Assembly: GCA_051000345.1 (NCBI GenBank)
Contig: JBPCOJ010000067.1
Coordinates: 20,424 to 84,423 of the forward strand
Length of the DNA stretch: 64,000 nt
Reading direction: 5' to 3'
Source of the DNA: JBHENC01 sp051000345
GTDB lineage: Bacteria; Acidobacteriota; Blastocatellia; Pyrinomonadales; Pyrinomonadaceae
The notes below the pieces were generated by a model. That model worked only from the letters and a program-made list of their open reading frames with translations. It ran no database searches and was not told the DNA's origin. Below, piece by piece: positions 17,605 to 26,361 of the stretch. The position numbers were made by a program, and so were the translations under genes. Each line of letters opens with the position of its first letter. Within the stretch, counting starts at the first letter, position 1.

Positions 17605-18402
17605 CTATTTCCCTTCAAACACGGGAGCGCGTTTTTCGAGAAAGGCGCGCGTGCCTTCGCGCATGTCTGTTGTTGCAAATAGTTGGCTGAACAATTCGGC
17701 TTCGAGCGCGAGTCCTTCGTCGAGCGGAAGTTCGAGGCCGCGCGTGACGGCTTCGAGGCAGGCGCGAATGGCGAGCGGCGCTTGCCGGGAAATTCCCTGA
17801 GCGAGCGCTTCGGCTTCGTGAAGAAGTTGCCCTTCTTCGACAACCTGATTGAGCAGGCCGAGATGTTGCGCTTCTTCAGCACGGATGCCTTCTCCGGCGA
17901 GCATCACACCGTAGGCGCGGCCAGAGCCTATGATGCGCGCGAGGCGCTGCGTGCCGCCGTAGGCAGGAATCACGCCGAGCTTTGTTTCCGGTAAAGTGAA
18001 CTGCGCCTTGCTTGACCCGATCCTCATGTGACACGCCAGCGCGAGTTCGCATCCGCCGCCCGCCGCGATGCCGTTGACGGCGCAGATGACAGGCACGCTC
18101 GCACGTTCAATCAAGTCGCAAACATGTTGCCCGCGTGTCGCCGCTTTTCGCGCCGCTTCGACATCGAGCGTCGATAATTCTTCGATGTCCGTGCCTGCGC
18201 AGAACGCTTCGCCTGCGCCGGTGAGGATGACGGCGCGCAGTTGATCCCGCTCTTTTTCGATGCGCCCGAATGCTTGCCTTAGTTCTTCGAGCATACGGCT
18301 GGTGAGCGCGTTGCGTTTTGCGGGACGATTGAGACGCACGAATGCGACGGATTCGCGCGTCTCAAATATAACACTAGGGATAACTGCGGGTTCGCGGCTC
18401 AT
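17605..18402 (-). CDS. Enoyl-CoA hydratase/isomerase family protein
   Basis: A 265-residue crotonase-fold protein that would hydrate 2-enoyl-CoA in fatty acid breakdown or a related route. The oxyanion-hole segments AFCAGTDIEEL and NGIAAGGGCELALACH are present. Both acid residues of true hydratases appear, in GGGCELA and PETKLGVIPAYGGTQRL, which supports hydratase activity rather than only isomerase. The gene starts 18 bp after the stop of the 3-hydroxyacyl-CoA dehydrogenase gene, so the two form an operon for consecutive steps (hydration, then oxidation). Confidence 0.93.
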   Translation of the reverse strand: MSREPAVIPSVIFETRESVAFVRLNRPAKRNALTSRMLEELRQAFGRIEKERDQLRAVILTGAGEAFCAGTDIEELSTLDVEAARKAATRGQHVCDLIERASVPVICAVNGIAAGGGCELALACHMRIGSSKAQFTLPETKLGVIPAYGGTQRLARIIGSGRAYGVMLAGEGIRAEEAQHLGLLNQVVEEGQLLHEAEALAQGISRQAPLAIRACLEAVTRGLELPLDEGLALEAELFSQLFATTDMREGTRAFLEKRAPVFEGK

Positions 18403-18420
18403 TCTTCGTGCGAAGCAGAG

Positions 18421-19314
18421 TTACACCAGATTCATCGGAGTAGGATTTTTCGCGTCCTTCGTGTAGTCGTAAAAACCACGCCCGGATTTGCGCCCGTAGA
18501 GTCCTGCGAGCACCATGCGTTTGAGCAATGGCGGCGCGGCGAAACGCTTTTCGCGGAATTCGTTGAACATGATTTCCGCAATGTAATACGTCGTGTCGAG
18601 GCCGACGAAATCGCCCAAGGTAAACGGCCCCATCGGATAACCGCAGCCGAGTTTCATCGCGTTGTCGATGTCCACAATCGAGCCGACGCCTTCTTCGAGC
18701 GCGCGTATCGCGTCGAGCATATAAGGCACAAGCAAGCGATTGACGATGAAGCCGGTTTTGTCTCCGGCGCGGACGGGAGTTTTGCCGAGCCGCGCGCCGA
18801 ATTCGACTGCCTGTTCGTAAACTGCGTCGTCCGTCAGAATCGTGCGGACGACTTCGACGAGCTTCATAATCGGCACGGGATTAAAGAAGTGCAATCCGAT
18901 GAAACGCTTTTGACGCTCGGCGGATGTCGCCGTCATCATCTCCGTGATCGAGAGCGAAGAAGTGTTGGACGCGAAAATCGTTTCGGGTTTGCAGAGTTCG
19001 TCGAGTTGTTTGTAAGTGTCGCGCTTGATGTCCAGATTTTCGATGATTGCTTCGATGATAATGTCGCAGTCGGCAAAGTCCGCGAGCGAGGTCGTGCCTG
19101 TCAAACGAGCGCGAATCTCTTTTTGCTGGTCGTGGTTGATCGTGCCTTTTTCGGCAAAGCGCGCAAGGGATTTTTCGATGCCGCCGAAACCCTTGTCCAA
19201 AAATTCTTGCGATACTTCGCGCACAACGACGTCAAAGCCCGCAGTCGCGGCGGTCTGCGCAATGCCTGCGCCCATCAGCCCACAACCGAGAATACCTACC
19301 TTCTTCATTTCCAT
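18421..19314 (-). CDS. 3-hydroxybutyryl-CoA dehydrogenase
   Basis: A 297-residue NAD-dependent 3-hydroxyacyl-CoA dehydrogenase, likely short-chain. The Rossmann motif GILGCGLMGAGIA lies at the N-terminus, and FASNTSSLSITEM and GLHFFNPVPIMKLVEVV (catalytic histidine in HFFNP) are in place. The C-terminal dimerisation domain ends with SGRGFYDY. I chose the ATG at 19314, giving the usual N-terminus of the family; a frame start 20 codons upstream would add non-conserved residues. GGAG lies upstream at ribosome distance. It is the first gene of a two-gene operon with the enoyl-CoA hydratase. It may serve beta-oxidation or butanoyl-CoA/PHB metabolism. Confidence 0.94.
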   Translation of the reverse strand: MEMKKVGILGCGLMGAGIAQTAATAGFDVVVREVSQEFLDKGFGGIEKSLARFAEKGTINHDQQKEIRARLTGTTSLADFADCDIIIEAIIENLDIKRDTYKQLDELCKPETIFASNTSSLSITEMMTATSAERQKRFIGLHFFNPVPIMKLVEVVRTILTDDAVYEQAVEFGARLGKTPVRAGDKTGFIVNRLLVPYMLDAIRALEEGVGSIVDIDNAMKLGCGYPMGPFTLGDFVGLDTTYYIAEIMFNEFREKRFAAPPLLKRMVLAGLYGRKSGRGFYDYTKDAKNPTPMNLV

Positions 19315-19510
19315 ACTCAATTTCCGTTCTCCTTCATAAATTTGCGTAAGAATCAAAAACGCGCACAGCCGCAATTTTCATGGCTGCCGCATAAATCTAA
19401 ATTTTGCTCGACGATAAGCACATGCGCGGCGAAGCGTGAAACGATTATTTCCGCGTTCGTTCAACGTTGCTCTGACGTTAATCCGGCCTTGCGCACTCGC
19501 CCGCGCGGAT

Positions 19511-20896
19511 TCACTTTTTATCCGGCGCATTGTTTTCTTGCGGCGGCGTTTCACTGAATTTCAAACCGTATTTCGCGCCGTTAGTCAGCAGATATTCGCG
19601 GAAGTTTTTCTGCCACGATTGAAAATTGTCAACGAGTTCCTTTTCTTGTTTGCGGGCGCGCGTGCTCGATAATTGTGGCGGAGTGGCAACGGCGAAACCG
19701 CGCGCGCGAACGAGCAAAGTCCTTAAATCGTTTCGCAGCGCGTCGGCCTGTTCGTCAATCGACGGCGCATCGTCGAGCGACTTGATTGCTTGATCGACGG
19801 CGTTCGCGTCGTGATTGTTTAAGGCAGACACGAAGGCTTGCTGGCCTTCGTTGAGCACTTTGAAGTATGCGATGAATTCCGACGATCCATTGAAGGGCAG
19901 CGCAACGGAAGAGGCGTTCGCATTGCTCGATGCCTGCGGATATTCTTTGAAATGCCGCGCGACCATCCAGAAGCTGACGGCGATGAGCGCGATCATCGCC
20001 CATTGCAGCAACTGCCAGACAAAAGCGCCGCGACGCGTTTCATTCGGACGCTTATAGTCGATGACGAGCGCGAGCGCTGCACCCGCCGCGAGGCCGCCCA
20101 AGTGAGCGGCGTTATCAATGAACGGCACGGTGTAGCCGATAAAGAGATTAAGGAGAATCGTCGGCAGCATTCCCGCGCCGAAAGCGCGCTTTAATTCTTC
20201 GGGCAGTTCGTGGCGAAACTTAATGCCGAAAACAAACAGCACGCCGATCAAACCGAAAAGCGCGCCGGAGGCTCCGGCGGAAGGGCCGTCGCCGCCGCGA
20301 AACAAAAAGCCGCCGAGAAAGCCGCTCTGCATCTGGTGGCTCGCGGCGAAATAACTTGCCGCCACGCCGCACGCGCCCGCCACCACCCAGAACACGACGA
20401 ACTTCGCCGAGCCGTAAAGCTTCTCGACATACGGCCCCAGCATAAAGAGGCCGTACATGTTGACGAGCAAATGAATGACGCCGATGTGTATGAACATCGG
20501 CGTGATGAAACGCCACCACTGTCCCGCGTTAATCAGCGAATTGAATTTCGCGCCGTAGGCCAAGAGCGTTGCCGCAGACGGCTCCCAGATGTTTGCCGTA
20601 TTGCCCTGCAACATCAACAAAAAAACAAAGACGTTGGCGGCGATAAAGATAATCGTGAAACTCGCCGGGCGCGTGAACACGGCGCGCGCGAAACGCAAAG
20701 CCTCGCGGTCGTAAGCGACGCGCAAACCCTTCGGCTGCCCATCGTCGGCGTCGCCGCGTCTCGTCGCATTAGCGTTTGCGAGCGGCACGCCGCACTGCGC
20801 GCAAACCTTTTCGCCCGCGCCGACAATCGCGCCGCAACTGCGACACACGCCCGGACGCCCTGCGCGAACATTCTCACTCGATTTATTTTCAGCCAA
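19511..20896 (-). CDS. Rhomboid intramembrane serine protease with N-terminal zinc ribbon
   Basis: A 461-residue polytopic membrane protease. Residues 18-36 form a zinc ribbon (CRSCG, CAQCG). The rhomboid core has the catalytic serine in GASGALFG and the histidine in NAAHLGGLAAG, with the WWRFITPMFIH loop of the family before them. About six to seven hydrophobic segments are visible. The C-terminal 120 residues are soluble and helical, with no named domain. The start appears to be TTG at 20896, without a clear ribosome site, so the N-terminus could differ. Substrates are unknown. Confidence 0.9.
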   Translation of the reverse strand: MAENKSSENVRAGRPGVCRSCGAIVGAGEKVCAQCGVPLANANATRRGDADDGQPKGLRVAYDREALRFARAVFTRPASFTIIFIAANVFVFLLMLQGNTANIWEPSAATLLAYGAKFNSLINAGQWWRFITPMFIHIGVIHLLVNMYGLFMLGPYVEKLYGSAKFVVFWVVAGACGVAASYFAASHQMQSGFLGGFLFRGGDGPSAGASGALFGLIGVLFVFGIKFRHELPEELKRAFGAGMLPTILLNLFIGYTVPFIDNAAHLGGLAAGAALALVIDYKRPNETRRGAFVWQLLQWAMIALIAVSFWMVARHFKEYPQASSNANASSVALPFNGSSEFIAYFKVLNEGQQAFVSALNNHDANAVDQAIKSLDDAPSIDEQADALRNDLRTLLVRARGFAVATPPQLSSTRARKQEKELVDNFQSWQKNFREYLLTNGAKYGLKFSETPPQENNAPDKK

Positions 20897-21184
20897 ATCT
20901 TTTTAAGCCAGCCATCAATGCTTCTAATAACGCTTCCAAAAACTGTGTTACGCCCCGTGTGCCGTCGCCGCCTTGCTATTGGAACCCGAAAAGCACACGC
21001 ACAACGATGAACGGGCGAACGATGCACGATGCGCCCGACAAACACCTTCCGGCATAAACGCGGTCAGGGATTCTACCTTGAATCGACATGCGCTGTCATG
21101 CGCTACGGCTTTCTGCCTGCCTTCGTGCGCTTCGTATCATTTGCGTATGCCTGTCAGCAAGATTCCTGTTACACTTTTCGCGGG

Positions 21185-21733
21185 ATGAATGAGCCGCAAG
21201 ACTTTACGGACGTCTCGATTTTACCGCGCACGCTCGGACTCGAACGGGGCGCGGGCGAAGACTTGCGCGAGCGACGCGAACTGCTCATCTTTCTTCGTGC
21301 AGAACGATTGTTCGGTATCTTTGCCGACGAAGCGAGCGACGTTACGCAGCACATCGAGCCGACGCCTTTGCCGCGCGCGCCGCCGTCGGTGTTCGGCGTT
21401 GTCTGCGTGCGCGGGCGCATGTTGACGCTGCTCGATCCGCTCGCGCTCGTTTACGACAAAAGCGCGCGGCCACCCGCGCCAGGATTATCCGCGAATGGTT
21501 TTGTCGTTGCGCTACGCGGCGACGAACAGCTTGCGCTCGCTGTTGACCGCGTCAAGCAGATCAGCGAAATCTTTGTCGAAGAAATCGCGCCGCTCGGACG
21601 CACGCAAAGTTCCCGCGTAATTCGCGGAGTCCTGCAACACGAATCATCGCTCGTCACAATCCTTAACGTCGAAGAATTGTATACGGCAGCAATGCACGGA
21701 GCCGAAAGACGCCGCCGCCGCTCGAAAAATTAA
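21185..21733 (+). CDS. cheW: CheW-like chemotaxis coupling protein
   Basis: A 182-residue CheW-domain protein that would link receptors to CheA. The domain spans about 35-170: ELLIFLRAERLFGIFADEAS, then GVVCVRGRMLTLLDPLALV (the conserved receptor-binding beta strands) and LNVEELY at the end. The N-terminal 30 residues are an extension. I place the start at the ATG at 21185 because an upstream in-frame ATG at 21029 would add 52 residues of non-homologous, Cys-rich sequence. It heads a same-strand run of HEAT-repeat, cheR, cheB and mutS2 genes. A -10-like TACACT at 21170-21175 lies just upstream of the ATG, which would give a very short or absent leader. Confidence 0.88.
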   Translation: MNEPQDFTDVSILPRTLGLERGAGEDLRERRELLIFLRAERLFGIFADEASDVTQHIEPTPLPRAPPSVFGVVCVRGRMLTLLDPLALVYDKSARPPAPGLSANGFVVALRGDEQLALAVDRVKQISEIFVEEIAPLGRTQSSRVIRGVLQHESSLVTILNVEELYTAAMHGAERRRRRSKN

Positions 21734-21794
21734 CTGCACAAAATCAACGGCACAGCCGACAATATATGCGCGTCGAGGTAGGAAAGGTTTTGCC

Positions 21795-24287
21795 GTGCGC
21801 TCTCAACATATGCCGTCTTCGCATGAAATAACGCTTGATCGTGTCGCGCGCCTCGCTTCTTCGGGCGGCGCGGAAGACGCGCGCTCGCTCGCGCAATTGC
21901 TCGGACATGAAGATTGGCAAACGCGCCGCGCCGCCGCCGAAGCCATTATTGAACGCGTTCATAATCACACAGTCGAAACATACATCGACGAACTGCTCGA
22001 CGAACTGCTCGAAGCCGTAAGCGGCGACAGCGCGCAGGCAGGGCGAAGGGCAGCCGCCATCACCGTCCTCGAAGGCATCTGCTCAAAAATTCTGCCGCGC
22101 ATCGAAGCGGAAATAAAAGCCACGCCGCAGCCTGCCGTGCGCATCGCATTGGCGGGCATCGTTTCTGCGGCGGCGGATAAGAACACCGTCGGATTGCTCG
22201 CTCCGCTTGCGCAAGACGCGGACACGAATGTTGCCGCCGCCGTCATCGCCGCGCTCGGACGCACCAACGATAGAGAAGCGACACAAATTCTTCTGCATTA
22301 TTCGATGGGCAAAAACGAGTGGCTGCGCTTTGCCGCCGTCGGCGCGCTCGGCGAGTTGGGCGATGCGCGCGCGATTCCGCGTCTGAAAGAATTGCTTGAA
22401 GATTCTTTGATGATCGATGCGGCGGCAAGCGCGCTCGTCGAAATTGCAAGCATCGACTCATGCGCGGCGCTCGCAGGGCATCTGCGCAATGAAGATAAAA
22501 CCTTGCGCCCGGCGGTGCTTGCCGCGATTGTTTCCCTCGCCTGCGGCGAACGCACAGGCCAACCGCGCCGCATCAGCGAAGCGATACGCGCGCGCGTCCG
22601 GCAAGCGTTTCGCCAAGCGAGCGATGAATCGACATTCTTACATCTGGCGCAGATGGTTTCGTCTGCGGAAGCGGAACACGCGCGCGCGGGCATTTGCGCT
22701 CTCGGCTGGCTCGGCGATGCGCGCGCCGTTTCCATCGTCGCCGGCGCGCTCAAAAAGCCGCCGCTTGCCGCCGCCGCGCGTCAGGCTCTCGCAGATTTAT
22801 CGCACACGCCACACAATCTCAAAGCATTGCTCGCTGCCGCAGAGTCGCATTCGATTCCCGCCCATGAAGTCGCGCTCGCCATTAATCAGGCGCGCAGTTT
22901 CGGAAGCATCGAAGCCTTATCACGTCTGGCTGCCGAAGCAAGCGATGCGGAAACGCTCGAAGCATGTTTGACGGCGCTCGAACAAGCACGCGAGTGGATG
23001 CTGGAGTTGCAGCCGACACGAATTGACAAGGACGAAGCGAGGCGCGTATTCGAGAATGTGCGCGGATGGACGGCGACAGCGAACGGCGAAACGCTCGTTA
23101 AATTCGCCGCGCTTCTCGGCGCGCTCGCACGCTTTGTTTCGGATGCGTCGGCCAAGACCGTTGACGATGAATTGCAAACGCGCGACGACGCGGCGCTTGC
23201 GCGGTTGGCTTTCCGGCAAAACTTTTCGCAAGCGCTTGCCATGGAAGAAGCACGCAGAGCGCAACGCCACCCGAACGTTTCGGTGCGCTTGTCCGCCATC
23301 GAAATTTTGAGCGAACAATCCGCTTCACACGACAACATCCAACTCGCCGCGCATTTAACGGATGAATCCGTCAGCGTGCGGCGAGAGTGCGCGCGCGCCT
23401 TGCGTCGCAACGCAGCAACGATGAGCATTGCAGTATCCCTTGAGACGAGCCGCGCGCTGCTGGCGAGCCTCGCAGACGAAGATGTATGGGTAAAAACTGA
23501 AGCATTGCTCTCGCTCGGCGCGCTCTTTGGAGCCAACGAAGCGATTCGCGCGCGTCTTCGCAATGAACTAAAAGCGCCGCATCCCTTGTGCCGTGTCGCC
23601 GCCGCACAAGCTTTGACTGCGCCTACTTCGACTGCGAACTACCCGCACATAAACTCGCCCGCAGAGACCGTTGCGCCGGATCATCCTTCAACGATTCAAC
23701 ACGCCGCGCCGCAATCTCATGCGCTGCAACCTTCAGTTCCGTTGCAAACTTATGCCGATGCTACAGAGTGGCGCGCGCTGGCGCAGCTCGCCAAACGCGA
23801 CACGCAAACGGAAGTGCGCCGTGCCGTCGTGCTCTGCTTTGCGCGCTGCACACAGCCGCGCATCATGCTGTCTGTGGCGCGCGGCGCGCTGAAGGATGCG
23901 GCGTGGCCTGTGCGTCGCGCGGCGATCAACGTGCTCGATGCCTGCGCGGAAGCGGGCGCGCTGAAACTGCTGCTCGACGCGGCAGCGAATGAATCGGAAA
24001 CAGCCACAGTTCGCGGCGCTGCCCTGCGCGCGCTCGCCCGTCGCAACGCGACACAAGCCTTGCCACTCGCCTGTCTCGCGCTGGCAAAAGCGGATGCGTC
24101 GCTCGTCGAAGATGCTTTCGCGGCGCTGCTGTTTCTTAAGCCGACGCATCGCAAACAGCTTCTCGATGCGCGCTCGTCATATTCTCCGCGCGCCGCAACG
24201 ATCATTGATTTCGTGCTCGCCGAAGAAAGCGAAACATCGCCGGATGAAACAGCATTGCCGGATGAAACGTCCGGCGGCAGGCTTTAA
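21795..24287 (+). CDS. HEAT-repeat protein in the chemosensory operon
   Basis: An 830-residue protein built almost entirely of HEAT-like helical repeats, for example WLRFAAVGALGELGDARAI and VWVKTEALLSLGALFG, which form an elongated scaffold for protein contacts. A proline-rich break near residue 620 separates two repeat blocks. There is no catalytic motif. It lies between cheW and cheR, with cheR starting two bases after its stop, so it is very likely a dedicated component of this chemosensory system, perhaps an adaptor or output partner. The start is GTG at 21795 with GGAAAGG at 21781-21787; ATG at 21810 is an alternative. Confidence 0.85.
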   Translation: MRSQHMPSSHEITLDRVARLASSGGAEDARSLAQLLGHEDWQTRRAAAEAIIERVHNHTVETYIDELLDELLEAVSGDSAQAGRRAAAITVLEGICSKILPRIEAEIKATPQPAVRIALAGIVSAAADKNTVGLLAPLAQDADTNVAAAVIAALGRTNDREATQILLHYSMGKNEWLRFAAVGALGELGDARAIPRLKELLEDSLMIDAAASALVEIASIDSCAALAGHLRNEDKTLRPAVLAAIVSLACGERTGQPRRISEAIRARVRQAFRQASDESTFLHLAQMVSSAEAEHARAGICALGWLGDARAVSIVAGALKKPPLAAAARQALADLSHTPHNLKALLAAAESHSIPAHEVALAINQARSFGSIEALSRLAAEASDAETLEACLTALEQAREWMLELQPTRIDKDEARRVFENVRGWTATANGETLVKFAALLGALARFVSDASAKTVDDELQTRDDAALARLAFRQNFSQALAMEEARRAQRHPNVSVRLSAIEILSEQSASHDNIQLAAHLTDESVSVRRECARALRRNAATMSIAVSLETSRALLASLADEDVWVKTEALLSLGALFGANEAIRARLRNELKAPHPLCRVAAAQALTAPTSTANYPHINSPAETVAPDHPSTIQHAAPQSHALQPSVPLQTYADATEWRALAQLAKRDTQTEVRRAVVLCFARCTQPRIMLSVARGALKDAAWPVRRAAINVLDACAEAGALKLLLDAAANESETATVRGAALRALARRNATQALPLACLALAKADASLVEDAFAALLFLKPTHRKQLLDARSSYSPRAATIIDFVLAEESETSPDETALPDETSGGRL

Positions 24288-24289
24288 TC

Positions 24290-25168
24290 ATGTCACTCGC
24301 TTCATTCAATTCACCGCCCGATTTTTCCCCACGCGCAGACGATGCGGCGTGCATGGACGAAACGACCTTCCTGCGCCTGCGCGAGATGATCTACGAATCA
24401 TCCGGCCTTTACTTCGATCAAAAATCGCAATCCTCGCTTGCACGCCGCCTGCGCGCGCGCGTTTCTGCGCTGCATCTGAACGGCTTCGAGCAGTATTACC
24501 TTTATCTTCAATTCGACCGTGACAGGCGCGCGGAAATGCAGCGCGCGCTCGATGCCGTCGCCGTCCACGAAACTTACTTTTTCCGTGAGCAACGCGCGCT
24601 CAAAGCCTTCAGCGAAGAAATGCTGCCCGAGATTCACAGGCGCAATCTTGAAACGCGCACTCTTCGTGTATGGAGCGCAGGCTGTTCGACGGGAGAAGAG
24701 GCTTACACGCTCGCAATTCTGATTCTCGAATCAGGTCTTTTCAAAGACTGGACAATCGAGCTTTCGGCTAGCGATCTCTCGCAACGCGTTATCACCGAAG
24801 CGCGCAACGGGCGCTATACGGAACACTCTTTTCGCCAGACAAATGACGAACAACGCGCGCGCTATTTCACGCGGCAGCCGGATAACTCATGGCTCATCGA
24901 CGAGCACTTGCGAACGATGGTCAACTTCGGCTGTTTCAATCTCGCGGACAGCCGCCGCTTCGACATCTACTCGAATCTGGACGTGATTTTTTGCCGCAAC
25001 GTGATGCTTTATTTCGACACGCCCGCACGCCGTAACACAGTCGCAGGCTTTCATCATCAACTATGCGACGGCGGCTATCTCGTGCTCGGCGCATCCGAAT
25101 CACTCGTCACGCTCAACACGCCCTTTCGCCTCGCGCATTTACAAAACGATCTGGTATACCAAAAATGA
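24290..25168 (+). CDS. cheR: Chemotaxis protein methyltransferase CheR
   Basis: CheR methylates glutamates of chemoreceptors using S-adenosylmethionine. The 292 residues contain the N-terminal helical domain (FLRLREMIYESSGL), the HETYFFRE motif, the SAM-binding loop VWSAGCSTGEEAYTLAI, and FCRNVMLYF near the C-terminus. The length is typical. It begins two bases after the HEAT-repeat gene and precedes cheB by 55 bp, where a palindrome (25169-25205) may separate or stabilise the transcripts. No receptor gene is present in the window. Confidence 0.95.
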   Translation: MSLASFNSPPDFSPRADDAACMDETTFLRLREMIYESSGLYFDQKSQSSLARRLRARVSALHLNGFEQYYLYLQFDRDRRAEMQRALDAVAVHETYFFREQRALKAFSEEMLPEIHRRNLETRTLRVWSAGCSTGEEAYTLAILILESGLFKDWTIELSASDLSQRVITEARNGRYTEHSFRQTNDEQRARYFTRQPDNSWLIDEHLRTMVNFGCFNLADSRRFDIYSNLDVIFCRNVMLYFDTPARRNTVAGFHHQLCDGGYLVLGASESLVTLNTPFRLAHLQNDLVYQK

Positions 25169-25205
25169 TTCAGTTTTCACTTTTGAGCTTCTACTGAAAA
25201 CTGAA
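25169..25205. repeat. Hairpin between cheR and cheB
   Basis: Perfect 11-bp arms, TTCAGTTTTCA (25169-25179) and its complement (25195-25205), surround a 15-base loop. The word AAACTG is repeated on the right side up to 25216. The sequence overlaps the cheR stop region and ends just before cheB. Its AT-rich arms suggest an attenuator or a repeat-derived spacer. Confidence 0.6.
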
Positions 25206-25223
25206 AACTCAAAACTGTTTACT

Positions 25224-26297
25224 ATGCTTTACCGCTTGCTCATCGCCGATGATTCGCCGCTTTATCGTTTGCGGCTGTCGCAGATTTTCGCGGCTTCGGA
25301 TTGTTTGCAAATCGTCGGCCTTGCGAACGATGGGCGCGAGTGCATCAAACAACTGACGGAGCGGCGCGCGGATGTGCTGGTGCTCGATCTGGAGATGCCG
25401 GAATTGGACGGCTTCAGCGTGCTGCGCTGGGCGATGAAGCACAGGCCTTTGCCCGTCGTCGTGTGCAGCGGGCAGACCGAAAGCGACAGCGTTTTTCGAG
25501 CGCTCGAAGCAGGCGCGGTGGATTTCATCACCAAGCCGGAACTGCGCCACGCAATTCGCTCCGAAGAATTTGCCGCGCACTTGCGCCACAGAGTCGAAGC
25601 GGCAGCCGACGCGCACGCGCCTGCAACGAATCAAGCAAGTGTCAAAGTCAGCGAAGAATCGAAGCAGGCCGCCGTCCTCGCCGCACAACACACGCATGGT
25701 TCATCCGCGAACGCTGCGCGCATCATCGGCATCGTCGGTTCTGCGGGAAGCCCCGCCGCCGTCAGTCAAATTATCTCGCGCCTGCGTCCCACATTCACGA
25801 CGCCCGTCGTCATCGCGCTTCACATGCCGCAGGGCTTTACGCATTCATTTGCCGAACGCCTTGCGCGCGCGACGCGTTTGAATGTCAGCGAAGCGCGCCA
25901 CGATGAACGCATTGCTTCTTCACACATTTATATTGCGCCCGGCGGTCAACACACATTCGTCCGGGCGGATAAAAACGGCGCTCTCTGCTTTCACATGGAG
26001 CCGCGCGCCGAACATGATTTTTACGCTCCGTCGGCGGATTATTTGCTAATGTCGCTGGCGGAGATTGCAGCCGAAGGCGTGCTCGGCGTGGTGCTGACGG
26101 GAATGGGCGAAGACGGCTTGCGCGGCGCTCGCCAAATACGCGCGCGTGGCGGGCGCATCATCGTCGAATCGCGCGAGACCGCTGTGATCTGGGGAATGCC
26201 GCGCGCCGTTTCCGAAGCAGGGCTGGCCGACGCAGAACTCGACCCGCAGGCCATCGCCGCCGCGCTCCCGCTTTTTTGCGACAATCTCCAGACATAG
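25224..26297 (+). CDS. cheB: Chemotaxis response regulator / protein-glutamate methylesterase CheB
   Basis: A 357-residue CheB. The receiver domain (1-120) has the acidic pair Asp9-Asp10 and phosphoacceptor Asp55 (VLDLEMPELDG). After a variable linker comes the methylesterase domain: Ser173 in GIVGSAGSPAAV, which aligns with the usual GxxSxGG serine, the histidine in HMPQGFTHSFAERL, and LTGMGEDGLRGA with the catalytic aspartate. The second glycine of the serine motif is replaced by Ser-Pro, a mild deviation. CheA would phosphorylate it and activate receptor demethylation. It is followed 64 bp downstream by mutS2. Confidence 0.93.
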   Translation: MLYRLLIADDSPLYRLRLSQIFAASDCLQIVGLANDGRECIKQLTERRADVLVLDLEMPELDGFSVLRWAMKHRPLPVVVCSGQTESDSVFRALEAGAVDFITKPELRHAIRSEEFAAHLRHRVEAAADAHAPATNQASVKVSEESKQAAVLAAQHTHGSSANAARIIGIVGSAGSPAAVSQIISRLRPTFTTPVVIALHMPQGFTHSFAERLARATRLNVSEARHDERIASSHIYIAPGGQHTFVRADKNGALCFHMEPRAEHDFYAPSADYLLMSLAEIAAEGVLGVVLTGMGEDGLRGARQIRARGGRIIVESRETAVIWGMPRAVSEAGLADAELDPQAIAAALPLFCDNLQT

Positions 26298-26361
26298 AAG
26301 AACCACCACGCCGATGTTAAAATAAGTTTCCGACTAATCAATTTTCGCTTTTCGCAAAACA

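Noticed and set aside
25731..25760. Apparent loss of the catalytic serine motif in CheB
   Set aside because: Aligning GIVGSAGSPAAV with the usual GIGASAGG form keeps Ser173 in register, so the serine is present.
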